Source: Algoriphagus marinus (GTDB lineage: Bacteria; Bacteroidota; Bacteroidia; Cytophagales; Cyclobacteriaceae). Taken from it: a stretch of DNA of 64,000 nt. This document shows positions 34,488 through 44,235 of the stretch, in pieces. Below the pieces are notes generated by a model. The model saw only the letters and a program-made list of their open reading frames with translations. It searched no databases and was not told the origin of the DNA. The position numbers and the translations under genes are program-made. The stretch lies in assembly GCF_001936475.1 (NCBI RefSeq), contig NZ_MSPQ01000014.1:1-64000 (forward strand). Reading direction: 5' to 3'. Numbering within the stretch: the stretch's first letter is position 1; each line of letters begins with the position of its first letter.

Positions 34488-35792
34488 ATGAAAAATATTC
34501 TTCTCGGACTTGTCATCTTTCTCAGCTCCTGTACAGTCCAAAAAATCAATAAATCATTTACCAAAACCGATGTATTTGAACAAGGTCATTTGGGATTTAT
34601 TCTTTTGGATCCGGATAAAGGAAAAGTATTGGTAGATATCAATTCAGATAAATATTTTATTCCCGCCTCTAACACCAAACTTTTCACATTCTATACGGCC
34701 TATACCGTTCTGGGAGATGAGTTGGTGAATGGCCTGAATTACCTGGAAAGAGGTGATTCGTTGATTTTTTGGGGAACCGGAGACCCAAGCTTTTTACATC
34801 CTGATCTAAAAAATCAAGTGGCTTTTGATTTTCTAAAAAATTCCAATAAACAGCTTTACCTCTTGGATAATTTTGATCAGGTAGCCGCATTCGGTACGGG
34901 CTGGTCTTGGGATTGGTACAATTATTATTTTGCCACGGAGCGATCGGCATTTCCAATCTATGGCAATGTCGTCCGATTTGATAAAAAGGAAGAAAATTCA
35001 ATTTTTGAGATAATCCCATCTCGCTTCAAGAATCTATTAAAGGCAGAAAAAACAGAAAACTGGGAAGGGTACAATTTCCAGAGAGATCGATTTGACAACC
35101 TATTCACCTATCAGATTCCCGATAAATGGGAAGGGACATTTGAGACAGATATCCCTTTTGTGACCTCAGCGGAGCAGACAAGTATCATGCTTTCTGAAGC
35201 ACTCGAAAAAAAGGTGACTCTTATCCACAATCAAAATTATCTTAACTCTGACCCTAAAAAACTCCAAACTGCCCCTGCCGATAGCATCTATGCACAGATG
35301 ATGAAAATCAGCGATAATTTTCTAGCGGAGCAATTACTGCTTTTGGTGTCTGATCAATTAAATAACAAATTGAGTACTTCTGATGCTATCTCATACGCCA
35401 AAGAAAATCTATTGGCAGATCTTCCTGACGAGCCAATATGGTACGATGGCTCAGGACTTTCGGCGCGCAACATGTTCACTCCAAGAAGTATAATCGATCT
35501 TTTGGGAAAGATCAGAACAGAAGTTCCGCTCGAAAAGATAAAGGCCTATTTCCCTGCTGGCGGTGAATCAGGAACGATCCGGAATTGGTACAAAGCGGAT
35601 GAGGGCCAACCTGCCTATATCTATGCCAAGACAGGTACGCTCTCCATGAGCAATGCGCTCAGCGGATATTTAATCACCAAAAGCGGAAAAGTCCTCCACT
35701 TCTCCTGTATGATGAATAACTATGCCAAGCCTTCGAGTGAATTGAAAAAGGAAGTGGAAAAGATCCTTTACCTGATCCATGATCGCTATTAA
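34488..35792 (+). CDS. D-alanyl-D-alanine carboxypeptidase/endopeptidase, PBP4 type (peptidase S13)
   Basis: A 434-residue lipoprotein (lipobox LVIFLSSC) of the S13 (DacB/PBP4) family, which trims or opens peptidoglycan cross-links in the periplasm. The catalytic motifs are S61-x-x-K64 (PASNTKLF), SGLSARN in the second half as the SxN-like motif, and K381-T-G (YAKTGTLSMSNALSGYL). It is shorter than Escherichia coli DacB, mainly because the insertion between motifs is small, as is usual in Bacteroidota. It starts after the SusCD terminator and its stop lies one base before the next start, so it is probably co-transcribed with the DUF1016 gene. Confidence 0.92.
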   Translation: MKNILLGLVIFLSSCTVQKINKSFTKTDVFEQGHLGFILLDPDKGKVLVDINSDKYFIPASNTKLFTFYTAYTVLGDELVNGLNYLERGDSLIFWGTGDPSFLHPDLKNQVAFDFLKNSNKQLYLLDNFDQVAAFGTGWSWDWYNYYFATERSAFPIYGNVVRFDKKEENSIFEIIPSRFKNLLKAEKTENWEGYNFQRDRFDNLFTYQIPDKWEGTFETDIPFVTSAEQTSIMLSEALEKKVTLIHNQNYLNSDPKKLQTAPADSIYAQMMKISDNFLAEQLLLLVSDQLNNKLSTSDAISYAKENLLADLPDEPIWYDGSGLSARNMFTPRSIIDLLGKIRTEVPLEKIKAYFPAGGESGTIRNWYKADEGQPAYIYAKTGTLSMSNALSGYLITKSGKVLHFSCMMNNYAKPSSELKKEVEKILYLIHDRY

Positions 35793-35793
35793 A

Positions 35794-36813
35794 ATGAATC
35801 CACTCGCTCCAAATCCCGAATATGATTCGCTGAAGTCTCAAATTTCAGAATTACTTCTAACAGGAAGATCTCAGGCCAGCCAAGCTGTAAATAATATCCT
35901 AGTCCAAACCTATTGGCAGATTGGGAGACATATCGTCGAATTTGAGCAAAAGGGGAAAGAAAAAGCAGATTATGGAACTGCTATTCTAGACCGCCTTTCA
36001 AAGGACTTAAGCTTAGAATATGGAAAAGGATTTTCAAGATCAAATTTATTTCAAATACGATCCTTCTTTTTGAAATTTCAAAAAGTCCAGACACTGTCTG
36101 GACAATTGTCTTGGAGTCATTACTGTGAAATAATTAAATGCGATAATAAGTTAGAAATTAGCTTCTACTCCAAAGAATGTGAAAAAGAGAAATGGTCGGT
36201 CCGTGAGTTGAAACGTCAGATGAAGAGTATGCTTTTTCATCGTTTGGCATTGAGCAAGGACAAAGAATCCGTTTTAAAATTAGCTGAAAAAGGAAGTGAG
36301 ATCCATAAACCTCAGGACATCCTCAAAGACCCTTATGTATTTGAATTTCTTGGTCTAAAAACTTCTAATACTTATTCAGAAAATGAATTAGAAACAAGCC
36401 TCATTGAAAATCTCCAAAACTTCCTACTTGAGCTTGGGAAAGGTTTTGCATTCATTGGAAGACAATATCGTATTTCGCTGGGGAACAGACATTTTTTCGT
36501 GGATTTGGTATTTTATCATCGCATTCTAAAATGTTTTGTCCTTATTGATTTGAAACGCGGAGAGATTGATCATCAGGACATAGGCCAGATGAATTTATAC
36601 CTCAATTATTTTCGAAAAGAAGAAAATACAGAAGGTGATAACCCACCAATTGGGATAATACTTGGCGCATATAAAGATCAAATTCTGGTAGAATACGCCA
36701 CTGAAAACATCAGTAATCAACTCTTTGTAAGTAAATATCAATTCTATCTTCCCGATAAAGCTGAACTTGCTCACGAACTCGAAAAACTTTTAACCTCCAA
36801 CTATAACCCTTGA
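35794..36813 (+). CDS. PDDEXK nuclease, DUF1016 (YhcG) family
   Basis: I choose the ATG at 35794 (339 residues), one base after the preceding stop; an ATG at 35779 inside the previous gene is possible. The N-terminal DUF1016 half contains QAVNNILVQTYWQIGRHIVE and YGKGFSRSNLFQIRSF. The C-terminal PD-(D/E)xK nuclease half has RHFFVDLVFYHRILKCFVLIDLK, with D and the ExK-like D-x-K. YhcG-type proteins occur often beside restriction or defence genes, but none is seen here. The nuclease role and its target are inferred from the family. Confidence 0.9.
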   Translation: MNPLAPNPEYDSLKSQISELLLTGRSQASQAVNNILVQTYWQIGRHIVEFEQKGKEKADYGTAILDRLSKDLSLEYGKGFSRSNLFQIRSFFLKFQKVQTLSGQLSWSHYCEIIKCDNKLEISFYSKECEKEKWSVRELKRQMKSMLFHRLALSKDKESVLKLAEKGSEIHKPQDILKDPYVFEFLGLKTSNTYSENELETSLIENLQNFLLELGKGFAFIGRQYRISLGNRHFFVDLVFYHRILKCFVLIDLKRGEIDHQDIGQMNLYLNYFRKEENTEGDNPPIGIILGAYKDQILVEYATENISNQLFVSKYQFYLPDKAELAHELEKLLTSNYNP

Positions 36814-36915
36814 AATCTAGCATGATTAAAAAGTCACACAACGGGATGATTATATTCTGCGAGATTCTGCCGGCAGGCATGCAGATATGACCTTTAAAAA
36901 TCAAATCATAATCAT

Positions 36916-38985
36916 ATGAAACGAACTCTTTCACTTCTATTCATTTTACTGCTTCCGATCGGACTTTTCGCACAGTCCTTTACGATGGAGCAAGTAGCCA
37001 AATTCAGCTTTCCTTCTGAGTTGACTTCTTCCCAAACGGGCGAAAAAATTGCTTGGGTAATGAACGAACAAGGAAAACGGAATATCTATCTGGCAGAAGC
37101 ACCTGACTTTCAGCCTAAAAAACTAACTCCATTTATCAAGGATGATGGGCAGGAAATCAGCAGTTTACAGTTTAGCCCAGATGGAAACTGGTTAGTTTTC
37201 GTCAGAGGGGGCGATCATGGAGGCGGAAATGCATCCTCGACTGTAAACGCGGAAAATCTACTTGAACTCCCAAAAGTAGAAATCTGGAAAATGAATTTAT
37301 CGACCAGGCTTTTACTTCCGGTAATAGAGGCCGATTACCCTCAATTTGGATTTCCTGCACGATTGATCTTTTTGAAAGGTGGACAAATCTGGGAAACGGA
37401 TTTAAATAGCACTGAAAAGCCTAAGCAGTTATTTGAAGTGAAAGGCTCAGTAAACGGAATGCAATTTTCTCCCGATGGAAAACAATTAGCCTTCACAGTA
37501 AACCGGGGAAGCCATTCAATTATGGGGATTTATCAAGACACCAACACTCCTATCCGATGGATTGAGCCTTCATTTCACCGAGATGCCAATCCTCAATGGT
37601 CGCCTGATGGAAGATCTATTGCATTTATTCGCACATTGGGAGGAAAAGGTGCAGCATTCCCACTTTTGGAACCTCGTCACAACCCTTGGGAAATCTGGGT
37701 TGCTGATGCAGCATCTGGAAAAGGTAAAAAACTTTGGAAAGCCCCGGAGACACTTCGAGGATCCTATCCCAATCCCTTTTTCGCTTTTGCCACTAATGAC
37801 AAAATCGTCTATCAATCCTATGAAGATGGCTGGCAGCACTTGTATTCACTTTCTGTTTCAGATCAAAAATCAACTCTGCTTACCCCGGGCGATTTCATGG
37901 TGGAACAAATTAAATTGAGTGCAGATGGACAAAGTTTGATTTTTTCTGCAAATACCGGTGAAACACCCGAAGATCTGGATCGAAGGCATATCGGTTCTGT
38001 TGATCTTGCCAGCAACAAATTAACTTGGGAAACCTCCGGGACTGGAATAGAGGCTTACCCGGTTTGGATTGGAAATTCCGGTAAAATGGCCTTTTTTAGC
38101 GCCACGCCTCAGCGATCCCATTTAATCGCCATAAAGGATGGGACTACTTCCAAACTCTTGCAAGAGGATATAATTCCTGCTGATTTTCCACAAAATAGTT
38201 TGGTGACTCCAAAGCAAGTAAGCTTTAAGGCGCCCGATGGGACCACCGTGTATGGTCAGTTATTTGAAAAAGAAGGAGGAGCTTCGAAAAAACCAGGAGT
38301 GATCTTCGCTCATGGTGGCCCACAGCGCCAGATGCTTTTGGGCTGGAGTTATATGGATTATTATTCAAATACTTATGCCATCAATCAGTATTTAGCAGAA
38401 TTAGGTTTCGTAGTCTTATCAGTCAACTACCGATTAGGGATAGGCTATGGCTATGAGTTTCACAGACCTGCAAACGGCTATTACCAAGGAGCGGTGGAGT
38501 ATCAGGACATCAAGGCGGGAGGAGAATATCTCGCCAATCTAGCTCAGGTAGATGGTGAAAAAATCGGGATATACGGAGGAAGTTATGGTGGATTTCTGAC
38601 GGCACTTGCTTTGGCCAGAGATTCAGATTTATTTAAAGTCGGAGTGGATATTCATGGAGTGCATGATTTGGATGGAAGATATGACTTGCCTGAAACGTAT
38701 GAGGTAGCCCCTGACTATGAAAAAGCGAAGAAAGTCGCTTGGGATTCCTCTCCCATTTCGGATTTAGCTACTTGGACGTCGCCGGTTTTGTTTATCCATT
38801 CAGACGATGATCGTAATGTCAATGTAAGCCAAACAGCAGATTTGATCCGGAGATTTGAGGAACTCAAAAAACCATACGAATCCATACTAATCCCTGGAGA
38901 TACCCATCACTGGATGAAATGGGAAAATATGGTTCGTGTAGATCAGGCTACAGCAGATTTCCTTAAAAAACATCTGATGAATTAA
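36916..38985 (+). CDS. S9 family serine peptidase (prolyl oligopeptidase/DPP type)
   Basis: A 689-residue secreted enzyme with a signal peptide (LLPIGLFAQS). An N-terminal beta-propeller follows, with repeats such as FSPDGNWLVFV, FSPDGKQLAF and WSPDGRSIAF. The alpha/beta-hydrolase domain begins near residue 430. The catalytic serine is S556 in GGSYGGFLTAL, the acid lies in HSDDDRNVNV and the histidine is in GDTHHW (H664/H665). It would cleave peptides in the periplasm, probably after proline or as a dipeptidase. It overlaps the VOC gene by one base. A copy of the palindrome CTGCCGGCAG lies in the 102-base gap before it. Confidence 0.92.
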   Translation: MKRTLSLLFILLLPIGLFAQSFTMEQVAKFSFPSELTSSQTGEKIAWVMNEQGKRNIYLAEAPDFQPKKLTPFIKDDGQEISSLQFSPDGNWLVFVRGGDHGGGNASSTVNAENLLELPKVEIWKMNLSTRLLLPVIEADYPQFGFPARLIFLKGGQIWETDLNSTEKPKQLFEVKGSVNGMQFSPDGKQLAFTVNRGSHSIMGIYQDTNTPIRWIEPSFHRDANPQWSPDGRSIAFIRTLGGKGAAFPLLEPRHNPWEIWVADAASGKGKKLWKAPETLRGSYPNPFFAFATNDKIVYQSYEDGWQHLYSLSVSDQKSTLLTPGDFMVEQIKLSADGQSLIFSANTGETPEDLDRRHIGSVDLASNKLTWETSGTGIEAYPVWIGNSGKMAFFSATPQRSHLIAIKDGTTSKLLQEDIIPADFPQNSLVTPKQVSFKAPDGTTVYGQLFEKEGGASKKPGVIFAHGGPQRQMLLGWSYMDYYSNTYAINQYLAELGFVVLSVNYRLGIGYGYEFHRPANGYYQGAVEYQDIKAGGEYLANLAQVDGEKIGIYGGSYGGFLTALALARDSDLFKVGVDIHGVHDLDGRYDLPETYEVAPDYEKAKKVAWDSSPISDLATWTSPVLFIHSDDDRNVNVSQTADLIRRFEELKKPYESILIPGDTHHWMKWENMVRVDQATADFLKKHLMN

Positions 38986-39374
38986 TGCTGAAGCTACAGG
39001 ACCTCCATCATATTGCAATTATCTGTTCGGACTACGAACGGTCGAAAAAATTCTATACAGATATTCTCGGATTGGAAATAATCCAGGAAGTTTTTCGGGA
39101 AGAGCGTGATTCTTACAAGCTTGATTTGGCATTGAACGGGAAATATCTAATTGAACTTTTTTCCTTTCCTAATCCACCCCAGCGAGTCTCCAGACCTGAA
39201 GCTGCTGGTTTGAGGCATTTGGCATTTTCGGTAGAAGATTTGAATTACTGCGTTTCTTTCCTTAATTCCAAAGATGTAATAGTAGAGCCAATTCGAGTAG
39301 ATGATACTACCGGAAAGCGGTTTACTTTCATCGCAGATCCTGATGATCTCCCGATTGAGTTTTATGAAATATGA
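38985..39374 (+). CDS. VOC family protein (GloA2/YaeR-like)
   Basis: A 129-residue protein with the two beta-alpha-beta-beta-beta modules of the vicinal-oxygen-chelate fold. It matches the YaeR/SMU1112c (GloA2) subgroup: LHHIAIICSDYERSKKFYTD, FSFPNPPQRVSRPEAAGLRH, and the C-terminal DPDDLPIEFYE. The likely metal ligands are the histidine and glutamate residues in these motifs. The reaction is unknown, although this subgroup is often labelled glyoxalase-like. It overlaps the S9 peptidase stop by one base (TAATG), so the two are co-translated. No gene lies in the 220 bases that follow. Confidence 0.9.
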   Translation: MLKLQDLHHIAIICSDYERSKKFYTDILGLEIIQEVFREERDSYKLDLALNGKYLIELFSFPNPPQRVSRPEAAGLRHLAFSVEDLNYCVSFLNSKDVIVEPIRVDDTTGKRFTFIADPDDLPIEFYEI

Positions 39375-39536
39375 TTAACTGAAATAATGCCAGTAAGCTT
39401 ATTCTCTTTGCTCTTCAAGCTAGAAGACAAGAAATAGGAGATGCCCAAAATCAGTTTTGACCTCATTCTCTAAAAGGTTAATCCATTTATCGAAAAAAAT
39501 CTGAGTTAAAAATTTAGAAAAATAATCTCCATTATT

Positions 39537-39572
39537 AAATAAGAAAGCCCGAGGAAAATTCCTCAGGCTTTC
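39537..39572 (-). terminator. Terminator-like hairpin after SusCD pair 2
   Basis: GAAAGCC (39543-39549) with GAGGAA pairs to TTCCTC and GGCTTTC (39566-39572), with one internal mismatch. On the minus strand it is followed by TTATTT, so it fits termination of the minus-strand SusCD operon. Confidence 0.7.
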
Positions 39573-39597
39573 AATTTTACCAGCTATTTTGAATGAA

Positions 39598-41088
39598 TTA
39601 AGATGGGTTTTGAACCATGTTTTCATTCGCATTAAGCTCAGAAATCGGGATTTGCCATTGCCAGTTGATTGAACCAGCAGGCTCATCATACTTTCCATTT
39701 ACAACAGCATCAACGTGATTGGCACCATTTCTATCCATAGGAAGATTAAGTCTCTTCAAATCGTAGAATCTAAAGCCTTCACCCCAAAGTTCGATTCTTC
39801 TTTGAGTCATGATCTCTTCGATCAAAGCATCACCAGTATTGGTAGAAAGAACATACTCAGGATCTCTTTGTGAAGCAAACTCAAACAAAACGTCAGCCGC
39901 TGCTGTGAAATTATTAGCACGAGCTAAGGCTTCTGCCTCAATAACGTACATTTCTGAAGCTCTCATGTAAGGTACATCTCCTACTGAAGAAGCATTACCT
40001 GATGCAACGAATTTACGATTCATATAATTTCTCTTTGCAAAATTGCTCAAAGTAACCTCGTCAATAAAAGGATCTCTAAGAGCAGCATTTGCAGCATTTG
40101 GATCCCAAAGACCTTTTCTTGCATCTGTATCAGAGATTTTGTCATAAAGCAATCTATTGATTGCTTTAGGATTACCTCTAATATTGGTAGAACTGAAGTT
40201 CAACGACATGTAAGCAAAGAAGGATGCGAAGAAAGTCTGCTGATCATCAATTTGCTGACTTCCCCAAATCCACTCCGGATTAGACACATTGTTAAAACCC
40301 TCATAAAGTTGACTAGCGCTCATCAATTCAAATCCATCGCGAGCCTCTTTTGCAAGAGATGCTGCAGCAGCCCAATTACCTTGAGTCAATGCAACTCTAG
40401 CTTTGATCCCCTTAGCTACATTGATATTGATATGAGACTTTGCATTTCTGTTTACATCAAGAAGTGCAATCGCAGCATCAATGTCAGTATTTACTTGAGC
40501 ATAAACTTCCTCTACGGTATTTCTTGCACCACCTTCAGTGATTGGCTCTAATACGATCGGAACACCCAATTGGCTGTTATTTCCACCCGCATTGTATCGC
40601 TCAGCAAATAGCTGAACCAAGTTGAAATGAGCCCAAGCTCTGTAAGCTAATGCCTGACCTTTGATCTCATCTTTTTCCGCTTGAGGTCCCACTGCATTAT
40701 CAATGTTAGCAATGATCAAGTTCGCGTTTCCGATTATTTTGTAATAAAATCTCCAAACAAAACGAACGTCTCCAGCATTTTCATTTCGGTGTGTCAACCA
40801 TTGTGAAGTAGTTACAAACCAGTTATTTGCTCTACCAGTCATTACTACGTCTTCTGCCAAGACTTCTCTCATGATCATCACGCCACCTTCTCCAGGCTGA
40901 CCCTGGCTATCGTATCTGATAAACATCGAACGGTGGATACCATTCAATGCAGAAAATGCATTTTGAGTTGTGGTGAAAACCAAAGATTCGGATACTGCAT
41001 CTGTAGGCACCGTGTCCAGGTAATCGTCTGCGCAACCAAAGCTCATCACTAGAGCCAGTATTGCTATTTTATTTAATATCTTTTTCAT
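39598..41088 (-). CDS. RagB/SusD family nutrient-binding lipoprotein (pair 2)
   Basis: A 496-residue lipoprotein with the lipobox cysteine at residue 19 (LVMSFGCADDYLDTVPTDAV). It has the classical RagB/SusD form, with TPR helices in the first two thirds (AYRAWAHFNLVQLF is a strong family signature) and the C-terminal SusD_RagB segment with RRIELWGEGFRFYDLKRL. It starts 12 bases after its SusC partner and is followed by a hairpin terminator. It is of a different SusD subgroup from pair 1, so the two systems probably bind different substrates. No degradative genes lie beside it. Confidence 0.95.
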   Translation of the reverse strand: MKKILNKIAILALVMSFGCADDYLDTVPTDAVSESLVFTTTQNAFSALNGIHRSMFIRYDSQGQPGEGGVMIMREVLAEDVVMTGRANNWFVTTSQWLTHRNENAGDVRFVWRFYYKIIGNANLIIANIDNAVGPQAEKDEIKGQALAYRAWAHFNLVQLFAERYNAGGNNSQLGVPIVLEPITEGGARNTVEEVYAQVNTDIDAAIALLDVNRNAKSHININVAKGIKARVALTQGNWAAAASLAKEARDGFELMSASQLYEGFNNVSNPEWIWGSQQIDDQQTFFASFFAYMSLNFSSTNIRGNPKAINRLLYDKISDTDARKGLWDPNAANAALRDPFIDEVTLSNFAKRNYMNRKFVASGNASSVGDVPYMRASEMYVIEAEALARANNFTAAADVLFEFASQRDPEYVLSTNTGDALIEEIMTQRRIELWGEGFRFYDLKRLNLPMDRNGANHVDAVVNGKYDEPAGSINWQWQIPISELNANENMVQNPS

Positions 41089-41100
41089 AATTGGTTCAGA

Positions 41101-44100
41101 TTAGAAGTTGACATTTATACCCAAAGTGAACGTACGTGCAGGTGTAAATGTGTTAGATGAAGTTCCTCCGAAACTTTCAGAAACAAACATTCCTTTTCTT
41201 GAAGACAACCAGCCTAAATTTTCACCCGCTAGGTAAACAGAAGCTCCTCTTAGTCTCATTTTCTGAAGCATTTCTCTTGAGAAATTATAGCTCAAATTAA
41301 TTGATCTAAAGTTCAACCAAGAGCCATCAGTAAGCCATCTGTCGGAAGCGACGTTTGTTTGATTAGATGCCACATTATCCATTTTTGGAACACTTGTGAT
41401 ATCACCTGGCTTTTGCCATCTATTCAAAATGTCTGTGTGTAAAGCACCCCCATCAGGATCAGCTGACATTAATCCAGCGTAGATTCCATCATAGAAATCA
41501 CCACCTACTGAGAATGAAACTAGTGCGCTCAAAGTAAATCCTTTGTAGCTGAAGCTGTTACTCCATCCACCGAAGAAATCCGGAATAGACTGTCCAGCAA
41601 AGTGGAATCTTGCATTCTGGAAGTTGGTAGTCAAAGTGTCAGATCCTACAATTTTGGTAGAAGCATCATCAGCATCATATTCTTCAGCTCTGTATAGACC
41701 TTCACCGGTCTCAGAATCTACCCCTACCCAGTCTCTCAACCAGAAGTCATAGATTGATCTGCCTACTACGAATTTTTTGGTTCCAACGATCTGCTCTTCG
41801 AAAGGAAGCTTCTTGAACTCATTGCTAAATGTAGAGACGTTTAAGCTGGAAGTCCAAGTAAAGTCATTAGTACGAATTACTTCTCCTTGGATGCTGAATT
41901 CAATACCATTGTTTGACATCGTTCCAATGTTTTGTATTCTATCTTCTAACCCAGTTGTTAAAGAAAGTGGAACATTGAACAATAGGTTTTGAGACTCTCT
42001 GTAGAAATACTCCAATGATCCAGAGAATCTTTTACCAAAAGCAAAGTCTAATCCGATATCATAGGTATTGTTTGACTCCCAAACCAAATCCTGTGCTGCT
42101 AAGCTAGCTTGAAGAATTCCTGGCTCCGATGCATTGTTGAAACCAAGATCATAAAGTGCTTGCCAAGGATAGAAACTACCGACGTTATTATTACCAACTT
42201 GACCGTAAGAAGCTCTCAACTTCAACATGTCAAAGAAATCAGAACTAAAGAAATTCTCTTTGTCGATATTCCATGCTGCACCTACTGACCAGAAAGTACC
42301 CCATCTTACATCTTTGAAGAATCTTGAGGAACCATCCGTACGGATTGATGCTGACAAGGAGTACTTATCATCATATACATAGTTGAATCTTGAGAAGTAA
42401 GACTCAATTCTGTCTAAATCTGTACGACCAGAAGCAGTATTGATAGTCACAAAGTTGTCCGGCTCAATATTTCCAGCAAGAATCTGATCTTGCTTAGAGA
42501 TAAATTGACGTGTAGCAGTGTAGCTGTAATTCTCATGGGCAACTAACGCATCAATAAAATGCTTTTCGTTGATTGTATTTGCATAAGACAGAATCTGGTT
42601 AAAAGTTGTACTATTGATTCTGATATTTTCTCTTCGAGTACGTCCAGCTGGAGCACCATCACCTACGATTGTGTTATCATAGCCAAGATTCAATAGCGAA
42701 GTCATGTCCTGAGAAATATTGGTTCTTAAAGTGAAATTCTTCAAGAAAGATACTTCAGCATATGCTCTTCCAGAAATTACATCTCTGTCAAAAGAATCAA
42801 CATTCAGAATAGTCTCCTGTACCACGTGACGTCCAGGGAAAGATCCAGCTCCTCTAAATGGAAGACCTAAGCTTACCAAATCACCAGTATCGTAGATTTT
42901 ATTTCCAAACTCATCCAAAATAAACCCACCTGTTTGCATATTTTGAGCAAATACCGGATAGATAGGACCTACAGATCTTGCAGTAAAGAATGGGTTCACA
43001 AAGCTGTTTGAACCACCATCTCTCGCATTATTTCCTTCGGACATTGTAGCAGAAAGGTTGATTCCGGTTTTTAACCATTTGGTCGGTGATGTATTCATAT
43101 TCAATCGACCTGCGAATCTTTCAAAGTCTGAATTAAGGATAAATCCTTTTTCGTCTAGATAACCGAAAGAAGCATAGTAATCTGTATTTCCATCAGCACC
43201 TGAATAAGTAAGATTGTACTCTGATCTATTTCCAGTACGTTGTAATTCGTCGAACCAATCTGTTCCTACGAAATTATTAACAGCATTTGAATTCAATAGA
43301 CCGTCAGTACCTACTACCTGATTGTTAGGCACATTGTACACATTATATCCCAAAGTAGGAATCAAGTTAGTGCTTGCATATTGGTTAGCAACTGAAGGCT
43401 CAATTCCTTGAGTCAATTGACCGTTACGAAGAGATTCCCAAGTCAATGGGTAATACTGCTCTGCATTCACTCGATCATACTCAGGAAGTGCTCTTGAAGC
43501 AGTTCCTTGCTGGATTTTCAGATTGAACGTAGGCTTATTTTTTCTTCCTTTCTTTGTGGTGATCATGATTACACCATTTGCAGCTCTTGATCCATAAAGT
43601 GCGGCAGAAGAAGCATCTTTTAATACAGTGATATCCTCGATATCATCTGGATTCAAGTTTCCAATAGCTGCATCATAAGGAACTCCATCCACTACATATA
43701 GAGGAGCACTTGATGAGTTTACCGAACCAATACCTCTGATACGAACCGCAGGAGTAGAACCCGGCTGACCGCTTGCAGAAGTTGTGATCACACCAGCAGC
43801 CTGTCCTTCAAGGGCATTAGCTACGTTGTTGATTGGACGATTTGCGATTTGATCAGATTTAATCGCAATTGCAGCACCTGTAAAGTTTCCTTTATCTGCA
43901 GTACCATAAGCTGTAATGATAACCTCTTCTAGGTTTTGAGTATCTGGAGAAAGAACTACATCGATCACTGATCGATTGCCGATAACTTCCTCTTTGCTCA
44001 AGTAGCCTATGTAGCTAAACAATAAAGCAGTGGCTCCCTGTGGGACTTGAAGCGTATAATTTCCGTCCAAGTCTGTCACCACACCTGTTGTGGTACCTTT

Positions 44101-44235
44101 TACCAATACGTTGACTCCGATGAGTCCCTCTGGCTCGTCAGGAGATGTGATTCTACCGGTAATCGTTCGAGTTTGTGCAAACGAAGCGGCAGTTACCATA
44201 AATCCCAAGAGCAAGCTTAGTAAGGCTTTTCTCAT
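41101..44235 (-). CDS. SusC/RagA family TonB-linked outer-membrane transporter (pair 2)
   Basis: A 1044-residue protein with a signal peptide (VTAASFAQT). A carboxypeptidase-like domain follows (GVNVLVKGTTTGVVTDLDGN). Then come a plug (VANALEGQAAGVITTSASGQ, YVVDGVPYD, LKDASSAALYGSRAANG) and a long barrel ending in FTLGINVNF. It pairs with the SusD gene 12 bases downstream. It has no STN domain. The 725-base region before it is AT-rich and holds no gene. The substrate is not predictable from sequence alone. Confidence 0.96.
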   Translation of the reverse strand: MRKALLSLLLGFMVTAASFAQTRTITGRITSPDEPEGLIGVNVLVKGTTTGVVTDLDGNYTLQVPQGATALLFSYIGYLSKEEVIGNRSVIDVVLSPDTQNLEEVIITAYGTADKGNFTGAAIAIKSDQIANRPINNVANALEGQAAGVITTSASGQPGSTPAVRIRGIGSVNSSSAPLYVVDGVPYDAAIGNLNPDDIEDITVLKDASSAALYGSRAANGVIMITTKKGRKNKPTFNLKIQQGTASRALPEYDRVNAEQYYPLTWESLRNGQLTQGIEPSVANQYASTNLIPTLGYNVYNVPNNQVVGTDGLLNSNAVNNFVGTDWFDELQRTGNRSEYNLTYSGADGNTDYYASFGYLDEKGFILNSDFERFAGRLNMNTSPTKWLKTGINLSATMSEGNNARDGGSNSFVNPFFTARSVGPIYPVFAQNMQTGGFILDEFGNKIYDTGDLVSLGLPFRGAGSFPGRHVVQETILNVDSFDRDVISGRAYAEVSFLKNFTLRTNISQDMTSLLNLGYDNTIVGDGAPAGRTRRENIRINSTTFNQILSYANTINEKHFIDALVAHENYSYTATRQFISKQDQILAGNIEPDNFVTINTASGRTDLDRIESYFSRFNYVYDDKYSLSASIRTDGSSRFFKDVRWGTFWSVGAAWNIDKENFFSSDFFDMLKLRASYGQVGNNNVGSFYPWQALYDLGFNNASEPGILQASLAAQDLVWESNNTYDIGLDFAFGKRFSGSLEYFYRESQNLLFNVPLSLTTGLEDRIQNIGTMSNNGIEFSIQGEVIRTNDFTWTSSLNVSTFSNEFKKLPFEEQIVGTKKFVVGRSIYDFWLRDWVGVDSETGEGLYRAEEYDADDASTKIVGSDTLTTNFQNARFHFAGQSIPDFFGGWSNSFSYKGFTLSALVSFSVGGDFYDGIYAGLMSADPDGGALHTDILNRWQKPGDITSVPKMDNVASNQTNVASDRWLTDGSWLNFRSINLSYNFSREMLQKMRLRGASVYLAGENLGWLSSRKGMFVSESFGGTSSNTFTPARTFTLGINVNF

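Noticed and set aside
39420..39698. 92-codon minus-strand frame at the end of SusD pair 2
   Set aside because: It overlaps the real SusD frame, spans its terminator hairpin and has no recognisable domain.
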